NCBI GenBank assembly: GCA_900752445.1
Contig: CAADVN010000183.1
Coordinates: 1-6,040 of the forward strand
Reading direction: 5' to 3'
Length of the DNA stretch: 6,040 nucleotides
Source of the DNA: an uncultured Oscillospiraceae bacterium
GTDB taxonomy: Bacteria > Bacillota > Clostridia > Oscillospirales > Oscillospiraceae
Shown: one piece after another, positions 1 to 4,201 of the stretch
Layout of the letters: every line of letters starts with the position of its first letter
Position numbering within the stretch: the stretch's first letter is position 1
Program-made: the position numbers and the translations under genes
The notes under the pieces: generated by a model
What the model was told of the DNA's origin: nothing
Seen by the model: the letters and a program-made list of their open reading frames with translations, nothing else
Databases searched by the model: none

Positions 1-786
1 AGATACCAAGATTGAAGATGACAGATTCAAAGCCGGGCGGACGCCGTAGTAGCCGCTGTACGCGTTGTCGTAGCTGAGCGCCCCGTCCGAGTTCACGTAG
101 CGGACGAGGTACGAGTTCGACGCGTACGGGGAGCGCAGGTAGTACCACCACGGCTGGGATGCGCTCAACGAACTGTTCGTGTACTCGCTGTTCGATACTG
201 CCTGCGCGGTGGGGCGGCACTGGCGGCTGGCGTTGTCGCTGAACATGGCGAGGGTGGAGCCCTCCGAGACACCGTTCTCTGCGCCGAGGCCGACTTCCGC
301 CTTGGACAGCAGGAAGACCTTGTCCGTGACGGTCTCGGAGCCGCCGCCGTCCACGCTGGCCTTTGCTACGGTGAGGGTGGTGTTGAGGATGGCGGCGAGC
401 ATCTGGGCCGAGAAGCCGGTAAGGAAGCCTGCCTCATCGTCGTACTCATTGTAGTTGTTCCATACATTGGCGTTGGTGGGCGCTGCGTCTGCGCCGTGCT
501 GGGCTTGATACCACGGCGAGCCCGCTTTGTTCAGCCATTGGCGGAGGTTGGAGAGGGAATACCTGTTATTGCCGTAGCTCCGGCGGCTGCTGTCGCCGTT
601 GCCGCTCTCCTTCGCGTCGAAGCAGGCGAGCTTGAGGATGTTCGCCGCAACGAGGGTGACGGAGTTCGCCGGGTACCCGGCGTGGTTCTTGTCGCCTATC
701 TCCCAGATGATAGGGACGCCGTAGTAGGTCGTGCTGGTGTCTTTGACCTTTGCCCTTACGGGCAGGGCACTAATTGATTGGGACAT
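1..786 (-). CDS. DGR target protein, DUF6273 / C-type-lectin-like variable protein (3' end beyond window)
   Basis: The frame is open for 262 codons from ATG at 786 to the window edge, so the C-terminus is missing. The start is supported by AAAGGAG (804-798), 11 nt upstream. The protein begins MSQSISALPVRAKVKDTS. A mid region contains NRYSLSNLRQWLN and FLTGFSAQMLAAILNTT, followed by VFLLSKAEVGLG, then PWWYYLRSP (about 212-220) and GVRPALNL (248-255). I recognise this layout as the DUF6273 type, related to the C-type-lectin fold of known DGR targets; the family call is from memory. Residues 217-253 are the variable repeat. Compared with the template, 11 codons differ: Y221, Y226, L227, Y230, A236, S238, Y239, D240, S244, Y246 and Y247. 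Six of the 11 are now Tyr. The gene overlaps the RT stop by 17 nt and follows the tail genes. The likely role is a phage receptor-binding or adhesion protein whose tip is diversified; this role is inferred. Confidence 0.88.
   Translation of the reverse strand, partial: MSQSISALPVRAKVKDTSTTYYGVPIIWEIGDKNHAGYPANSVTLVAANILKLACFDAKESGNGDSSRRSYGNNRYSLSNLRQWLNKAGSPWYQAQHGADAAPTNANVWNNYNEYDDEAGFLTGFSAQMLAAILNTTLTVAKASVDGGGSETVTDKVFLLSKAEVGLGAENGVSEGSTLAMFSDNASRQCRPTAQAVSNSEYTNSSLSASQPWWYYLRSPYASNSYLVRYVNSDGALSYDNAYSGYYGVRPALNLSSSILVS
30..46 (-). promoter_or_regulatory. Initiation of mutagenic homing (IMH)-like tract at the VR 3' end
   Basis: On the coding strand the last 17 nt of the VR (CGGCGTCCGCCCGGCTT) contain no adenine, are GC-rich, and match the TR copy at 2038-2022 exactly. 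TR and VR diverge immediately afterwards (VR TTGAAT, TR TCGGTG, overlapping at the last shared T). In studied DGRs an adenine-poor GC tract at this place acts as the IMH site, fixing the 3' boundary of cDNA integration. The role here is inferred from position and composition. Any cruciform or hairpin downstream of the VR would lie outside this window. Confidence 0.7.
30..137 (-). repeat. DGR variable repeat (VR)
   Basis: This 108-bp segment in the target gene aligns without gaps to the template repeat at 2022-2129. There are 12 mismatches, at plus-strand positions 48, 51, 56, 69, 72, 74, 81, 99, 107, 108, 111 and 126. In each case the coding strand of the template has A. The changes are seven A to T, four A to G and one A to C. 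Nine are at the first and three at the second base of a codon. All other positions are identical. Homology stops sharply at 29/30 on one side and 137/138 on the other. This is the recipient site of mutagenic retrohoming. Confidence 0.96.
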
Positions 787-1840
787 CTGCTGTTTCGCTC
801 CTTTCAAAAATCTCATTGTAGAGTTGGTCGTATTTCTGTATGAGCGCGTGGCAATCGCCGTGGGAGACGTGTGACCGCCAGCTCTGGTAGCTCTCGGTGA
901 TTTTCTCCTTGGTGATGGCTCCGCTCTCGTACATGACCTTGTACTTCCGCAGCTTCCGCTTCATCCGCTCGCGGCTGGCCCGGCGCAGCTTGCGGACGAC
1001 CTTGCCGGTGTCCGTGAGGTAGCTGTGGAAGCCGAGAAAATCCAGTCCGTTACGGAGGGGAAATATCTGCGTCTTGTCGTTGAGCTCGAGCCCTCGCTCC
1101 GCGAGGTGCTCCGATATGGCCTTCCATGCGGCCCGGAGGGTGTCTTTGCTTTCGTGGATGATGTAGAAGTCGTCCATGTATCTCCCGTAGTAGCGGAAGC
1201 GGAAGCCCTCTTTCATGAGGTGGTCGAGCTTGTTGAGGTATAAGAGCGCGAATACTTGGCTGCTCTGGTTGCCTATTGGGATGCCGACGTTGCCCGGTGT
1301 GCTGTCGATGATGAGGTCGGTGAGCGCGAGGCTCCTTTCGTCGTCGAGCAGCTCCCGGACGTCCTGCTTGAGGATGTCATGCCGGATGCTGGCGAAGTAG
1401 TGGTGGACGTCCGCTTTCAATACCCATCCGTCTGCGCTGCCGTGCCTGCGGTAATACTCCCGCATGAAGTCGCGCAGCCGGTTGAGGCCGAAGTGGGTTC
1501 CCTTGCCTATCTGCGAGCCGTAGTTGTCGAGAATGAAGGGCCGGGTGAGGACGTCGTAGAGAATGGTGTCGCAAAAGGCGTGTTGGACGATTTTGTCCTT
1601 GAAGGAGTTGGTCTGAATGAGCCTTTTCTTCGGCTCGAAGACATAAAACTCCCGGTAGCCGCCGGGGCGGTATGTGCCGGTGCTCAACTCCTCTTGCAGG
1701 ACGGCGATAGCCTCGAGGGCGTTCATCTCCACCTTGGCGACGGTGTTCTTCCACCTCTTGCCGCGCCGGGATGCCCGGTAGGCGTTGTAGAGCGTTTCAA
1801 ATTCGTAGACGGTATCAAAATTGACCTTCGTTTTCTGCAT
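770..1840 (-). CDS. DGR reverse transcriptase
   Basis: This 356-residue protein is a reverse transcriptase with DGR-type motifs. Motif A is WVLKADVHHYF, with the catalytic Asp at about 144. The next block reads GIPIGNQSSQ (about 186-195), where DGR enzymes have a Gln in the SQ pair in place of the QGxxxSP of group II intron and retroviral enzymes. The catalytic YMDD is at 221-224, LDFLGF at about 266-271, and a basic stretch (KLRRASRERMKRKLRKYK) begins the C-terminal thumb. Length fits the family, which lacks RNase H, integrase and endonuclease domains. I chose ATG 1840 because GGAGGA (1856-1851) sits 10 nt upstream; an in-frame TTG at 1867 would add nine residues but lies in the hairpin region. 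It is expected to copy the template RNA from 2022-2129 into adenine-mutated cDNA, working with the Avd-like protein encoded upstream. Its stop (772-770) lies inside the target gene, suggesting translational coupling. Confidence 0.96.
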   Translation of the reverse strand: MQKTKVNFDTVYEFETLYNAYRASRRGKRWKNTVAKVEMNALEAIAVLQEELSTGTYRPGGYREFYVFEPKKRLIQTNSFKDKIVQHAFCDTILYDVLTRPFILDNYGSQIGKGTHFGLNRLRDFMREYYRRHGSADGWVLKADVHHYFASIRHDILKQDVRELLDDERSLALTDLIIDSTPGNVGIPIGNQSSQVFALLYLNKLDHLMKEGFRFRYYGRYMDDFYIIHESKDTLRAAWKAISEHLAERGLELNDKTQIFPLRNGLDFLGFHSYLTDTGKVVRKLRRASRERMKRKLRKYKVMYESGAITKEKITESYQSWRSHVSHGDCHALIQKYDQLYNEIFERSETADVPIN

Positions 1841-1850
1841 CTGCTTGGGC

Positions 1851-1856
1851 TCCTCC
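1851..1856 (-). promoter_or_regulatory. Ribosome binding site deciding the RT start
   Basis: The minus strand reads GGAGGA, 10 nt before ATG 1840. It lies just downstream of the hairpin and T-run at 1897-1866, so the RT needs transcripts that read through that structure or start after it. The site favours ATG 1840 over the upstream TTG at 1867. Confidence 0.75.
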
Positions 1857-1865
1857 GAACACCGC

Positions 1866-1897
1866 AAAAGCCCCGAGGCCCTTGCGGGCTCCGGGGC
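1866..1897 (-). terminator. GC-rich hairpin with T-run between TR and RT (terminator or attenuator candidate)
   Basis: On the minus strand the arms GCCCCGGAGCCC and GGGCCTCGGGGC surround a GCAA (GNRA-type) tetraloop. Of 12 positions, ten are Watson-Crick pairs, one is G-U and one is an A/C mismatch. TTTT follows directly (1869-1866). This resembles an intrinsic terminator with a short T-run. It sits after the template repeat and before the RT ribosome binding site, so it could end an abundant template RNA while letting some transcription through to the RT. Alternatively it may be a structural part of the template RNA. The structure is seen; the function is inferred. Confidence 0.5.
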
Positions 1898-1978
1898 GTC
1901 GGTGCTATGTGTTTATCCTCGGCGGTATGCCTTTGGACGGGATATTCCTTCCTTTGATGGGTGGGCCTCTGCTTTCGG

Positions 1979-1994
1979 CCCCGCCGCAGCGGGG
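1979..1994 (-). other. Perfect 6-bp GC hairpin downstream of TR
   Basis: The minus strand reads CCCCGC-TGCG-GCGGGG, a perfect 6-bp all-GC stem with a 4-nt loop, 27 nt beyond the 3' end of the TR. It could structure the spacer of the template RNA or hold the 3' end for cDNA priming. No T-run follows, so it is not a terminator. The stem is seen directly; the role is inferred. Confidence 0.5.
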
Positions 1995-2021
1995 TCTACT
2001 TGGTCGCGGTAAATTCCACCG

Positions 2022-2129
2022 AAGCCGGGCGGACGCCGTTGTTGCCGTTGTACGCGTTGTTGTTGTTGAGCGTCCCGTCCGAGTTCACGTTGCGGACGTT
2101 GTTCGAGTTCGACGCGTTCGGGGAGCGCA
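2022..2129 (-). repeat. DGR template repeat (TR)
   Basis: This is the invariant donor repeat, on the same strand as the RT and target and upstream of the RT. Read in the target frame it has 13 AAC codons, one ACG, one GAC and one TAC, giving 29 adenines over 108 nt. AAC is the usual DGR choice: randomising its two adenines gives NNC codons, which encode 15 amino acids and no stop. Ten of the 13 AAC codons and the ACG differ in the VR. The 3' end is an adenine-free 17-nt tract (2038-2022) shared with the VR. Beyond it the template frame continues as GVRPASVEFTATK and then TAG (1998-1996). Confidence 0.96.
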
Positions 2130-2181
2130 CTACGCACAACAAAAGTCGATGCCGTACAAGGAATACCCCAATGAAACGCCG

Positions 2182-2198
2182 TCAGCCTTTCGGGCTGA
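2182..2198 (-). other. Hairpin at the avd stop, 5' of TR
   Basis: The minus strand reads TCAGCC-CGAAA-GGCTGA, a perfect 6-bp stem with a 5-nt loop. The avd TGA stop forms the 3' end of the stem. It lies 52 nt before the TR and may mark the 5' boundary or a processing site of the template RNA. It could also simply be coding sequence, so the confidence is moderate. Confidence 0.4.
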
Positions 2199-2583
2199 AC
2201 CGCGCTGCATCCTTCTTCCGCCACGAAGCTGTGAGGTTCTTGACGTCGAGTATCTTCTTCGTCCAGTCCTCACAGCGGCGGATGTCGATGTAGCCCCTTT
2301 CGAGGGCTATGTCGAGTAGGTTGAGGAGGAGCTTACATTTCGTAAGAGCTCTCTTTTGAAGGTCGAGGCGTTCTGCTGTCTCTGCGGCGCTGCGAGGGAA
2401 TATCTCGTTCGCCTCTATGAGGCATTCCAGAACGTCGAGGGCCGCTGTCTCCATCCGCTGCGAAAGTGTGAAGCGGACGCTTTTCGGAAACACCTTGTTG
2501 CTGGCCCACATGGTATGGTTCACAAGGTCTTTGGCCTTGCTTATGGCGGTGAGTTCGCCGGGCTTGCCGTTCGTAGCAGACAC
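2182..2583 (-). CDS. avd: Avd-like DGR accessory protein (four-helix bundle)
   Basis: The protein has 133 residues, is mostly helical and is rich in Lys/Arg. It contains ELTAISKAKDLVNHTMWASN, then FPKSVRFTLSQRM (about 32-44), ALDVLECLIEANEIF (48-62), RLDLQKRALTKCKLLLNLLDIALERGYI split over about 72-99, and a final helix ending ILDVKNLTASWRKK (111-124). This matches the Avd-like four-helix-bundle proteins next to DGR RTs. In Bordetella the homologue forms a basic pentamer that binds the RT and nucleic acid and is required for retrohoming. Its position directly 5' of the TR supports the call. The start is uncertain: the only standard start in frame before the conserved part is GTG 2583, which overlaps the AGGAGG at 2588-2583, leaving no normal spacing. 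A later GTG (within KDLVNH) would remove conserved residues. The gene overlaps the preceding small ORF by 43 nt. Confidence 0.85.
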   Translation of the reverse strand: MSATNGKPGELTAISKAKDLVNHTMWASNKVFPKSVRFTLSQRMETAALDVLECLIEANEIFPRSAAETAERLDLQKRALTKCKLLLNLLDIALERGYIDIRRCEDWTKKILDVKNLTASWRKKDAARFSPKG

Positions 2584-2801
2584 CTCCTTTCGGCGAGGGC
2601 GTCGAGCTCCTCTTGGCTGATGCCCTCCACTTCGAGTAAGCCTTTCTTCACTGTGATGCTCACCTGCCTGCCGTCTATGCTGGTGCCGGTGAGATACAGC
2701 CCGTCATGCCGCCTGCACGGGCAGGGCGTCTCCAATTCGGAAATGAGGTGCGGTATGAGACAGGCGGCGGTCTCCTCCGTACAGAGAACCGCCGCCGTCA
2801 T
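2541..2801 (-). CDS. Small protein of unknown function between tail fibre and DGR
   Basis: This ORF has 86 codons and its ATG overlaps the fibre gene stop as ATGA, suggesting translational coupling; GAGG motifs lie at poor spacing. It has five Cys (7, 14, 27, 29, 74) including a CPC, a probable beta stretch (GLYLTGTSIDGRQVSITVKK, about 34-53), and an acidic helix (EGISQEELDALAERR). It has no membrane segment or signal peptide. The last 14 codons overlap the avd-like gene in another frame, so the C-terminus is constrained by, or is a by-product of, the avd start region. I do not recognise a family. The position suggests a fibre-related or DGR-related accessory role, but nothing in the sequence proves it. 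It might be a non-functional ORF carrying the avd ribosome binding site. Confidence 0.55.
   Translation of the reverse strand: MTAAVLCTEETAACLIPHLISELETPCPCRRHDGLYLTGTSIDGRQVSITVKKGLLEVEGISQEELDALAERRCLLRTASPANSPP
2763..2796 (-). repeat. 9-bp perfect inverted repeat at the start of the small ORF
   Basis: GGCGGCGGT and ACCGCCGCC flank a 16-nt loop, beginning within six nt of the small ORF start codon on the minus strand. No T-run follows, so it is not a standard terminator. In the mRNA it could mask the start of the small ORF or separate tail from DGR expression. GC-rich coding sequence can make such stems by chance. Confidence 0.35.
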
Positions 2802-3496
2802 GCCTCAATGAGCCTCGCTGTCTGGTTCCACACGCCGTCGATGATGGTGACGTTGGAAAGGGTTGCGAAGTCCGCACTGAACGTGATGCCGCCGGGCATA
2901 TCCCCGCTGATGAGGTCGGAAAGAAGGTCGATTTCGTCCCCGTAGTCGTCGAGGATTTCTTGCAGGCCGGCGATGTCGGAAATTTCGTGCCCGTGGCCGA
3001 TGAGCGCGTAGTTGGCGAGGTCTGCCATCGTGGCGAAGGCGTCCGGGTTGATGATGGCGGTGACGATGCTGACGCTCGAGACAATGGTAACGAGCGTGAA
3101 GGTCGCCAGCTTGTTCACGGCGTCTCCGTCCGGGCGTATCCATTCCGGGTGTTCTTGCAGGGAAAGGTAGGTGTAGAGGATTTCCCCTTCGTCCGGGTCT
3201 GTGGCCCAGAGGCCGAGCTCCGTGGCGTTGAAGCCGGTCTCGACGCCGACGCTGCTGACCTGCGCGACGATGGAGACTTCTCCGTTGTTGCTGTTGGCGA
3301 TGGAGGCAATCATGCCGTCCATAACTTCATGCCCGAGGTCTGTCATGCTGTCCGGGCTGCTGCCCGAAGGAATGCTCCCGTCGCCGACGCTGACGCGGGT
3401 GAATTGCAGTCCCTCCCCCGAGGCCATGAGCTTGGCGATGAGGTCGTTCCCTTTTTGGGTGAGGTAGCTGCCGTCGTTGTAGCCGATTTCTGGCAT
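2798..3496 (-). CDS. Short phage tail fibre / tail-collar-type protein
   Basis: The product has 232 residues. ATG 3496 is preceded by AGGAGG with 9-nt spacing. The N-terminus (MPEIGYNDGSYLTQKGNDLIAKLMASGEGLQ in part) followed by FTRVSVGDG resembles the N-terminal baseplate-attachment domain of DUF3751-type fibres of Gram-positive contractile tails. ATELGLWATDPDEGEILYTY (about 91-110) fits the same domain. Residues 167-170 are GHGH in LIGHGHEISDIAGLQEIL, a motif common where a fibre shaft begins. The chain ends soon after, without a long shaft or receptor-binding tip. This suggests a connector on which another protein, possibly the DGR target, could sit; that last step is inference. It follows the gpI-like gene by 21 nt and overlaps the next ORF by 4 nt. 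Confidence 0.8.
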   Translation of the reverse strand: MPEIGYNDGSYLTQKGNDLIAKLMASGEGLQFTRVSVGDGSIPSGSSPDSMTDLGHEVMDGMIASIANSNNGEVSIVAQVSSVGVETGFNATELGLWATDPDEGEILYTYLSLQEHPEWIRPDGDAVNKLATFTLVTIVSSVSIVTAIINPDAFATMADLANYALIGHGHEISDIAGLQEILDDYGDEIDLLSDLISGDMPGGITFSADFATLSNVTIIDGVWNQTARLIEA

Positions 3497-3517
3497 TGTG
3501 CTGTTCCTCCTGTCTGT

Positions 3518-4201
3518 TTAATATGCTGGCCGGATTGTGATGTGTGCCAGCTCGTAGGCGTAGCTGTTGAGGTAGATGGTGCTGCTGGCCCTGCGGTTGA
3601 TGACCGGGGGCCTTATCGTCATTCTCGACGAGATGGCTGCCCCGGTGTTGAGGTAGAGCGTCGCTTCGTTCCGCCGGTAGGTGCGGAGGAAAAGCCTCAT
3701 CCCGACGCCTGCTGCGACGATGCGCTTCATGACGCCGGCGATGAGCTCCGCCGTGTCAATCTTCTCGGCTTCGAGGTCTGCTTCGTCCACATATATCCAC
3801 ACCTTCGCGGGGAAAACTTCGTCGAGGTCTACTTGCTCCGGCTCGATGTCGAAAAGGGTCGCCGCCGCATTGATGACGGTCTCAATGTCGCCGCCGGAGA
3901 GGAGGCTTATCATCTTGACCTTAATCAGCAGGCGGTAGAAGGCGTCAGGAGCCCCGTCTCGGGCTACGCCGAAGTTCTCCCCGTAGCGGTCTAATACCGC
4001 GCCCTGCGCGTTGTCAAGGTCGTCCCAGAGGAGTATCTTGTCGCTCTGGTCGTGGACAAGCTCAAGGCCCCACGCAAGGGTGTTGAAAAGCCGTCCGATG
4101 TTGGTCTCGAGGGGGAGGCTGCTGTATGCGTTCCTCACGTCGTCCCGGTTGTACGCGCCGGTGAGCATATCGAGCATTGTGTGTAGGTAGCCGTGGCTCA
4201 T
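3518..4201 (-). CDS. Phage tail protein in the gpI / YmfQ (XkdU-like) position
   Basis: The product has 227 residues. Its ATG overlaps the baseplate J stop as ATGA. The N-terminus is MSHGYLHTMLDMLTGAYN. A central WDDLDNAQGAVLDRYGENFG (about 59-78), followed by FYRLLIKVKMISLLSGGDIETV, is typical of tail proteins encoded between baseplate J and the fibre in P2-, Mu- and PBSX-like phages, where they link the baseplate wedge to fibres. The C-terminal 60 residues are beta-rich (TLYLNTGAAISSRMTIRPPV, TIYLNSYAYELAHITIRPAY) with a repeated IRP ending, perhaps the fibre-facing part. The family name is less certain than the role, which rests partly on gene order. Confidence 0.72.
   Translation of the reverse strand: MSHGYLHTMLDMLTGAYNRDDVRNAYSSLPLETNIGRLFNTLAWGLELVHDQSDKILLWDDLDNAQGAVLDRYGENFGVARDGAPDAFYRLLIKVKMISLLSGGDIETVINAAATLFDIEPEQVDLDEVFPAKVWIYVDEADLEAEKIDTAELIAGVMKRIVAAGVGMRLFLRTYRRNEATLYLNTGAAISSRMTIRPPVINRRASSTIYLNSYAYELAHITIRPAY

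Larger units (their letters stand above)
1866..2198 (-). ncRNA. Putative DGR template RNA with 3' spacer
   Basis: About 340 nt between the avd-like stop and the RT start hold no convincing gene. Instead they hold the TR (2129-2022), a 52-nt 5' flank, and a spacer of 181 nt from TR to the RT ATG. In the Bordetella phage DGR the functional RNA runs from the end of avd through the TR into a structured spacer where cDNA synthesis is primed. The layout and spacer scale here are similar. Hairpins lie at 2198-2182, 1994-1979 and 1897-1870. The ends given are guesses tied to the outer hairpins; no promoter is evident, so the RNA may be processed from the operon transcript. Confidence 0.6.

Noticed and set aside
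751..764. TGCCC-GTAA-GGGCA hairpin just inside the target gene
   Set aside because: It is only 5 bp, lies in codons 8-12 of the target, and has no further sign of regulation; chance is likely in this composition.
1256..1957. Plus-strand open frame opposite the RT
   Set aside because: The RT on the minus strand has all catalytic motifs; the plus-strand product resembles no family.
1..2129. Direct repeats as possible attachment sites or a transposon boundary
   Set aside because: The two 108-bp copies differ only at template adenines and flank an RT gene, so they are TR and VR. No transposase, integrase or CRISPR-type spacing is present.
1913..2224. Minus-strand open frame of 103 codons through the TR
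   Set aside because: It reads the TR in a different frame from the target, giving Gln/Arg-rich low-complexity sequence, and has no good ribosome binding site. The region is better explained as template RNA.
2960..3994. Plus-strand open frame of 344 codons
   Set aside because: It spans two well-supported minus-strand tail genes and the gap between them; its composition is typical of antisense shadow frames.
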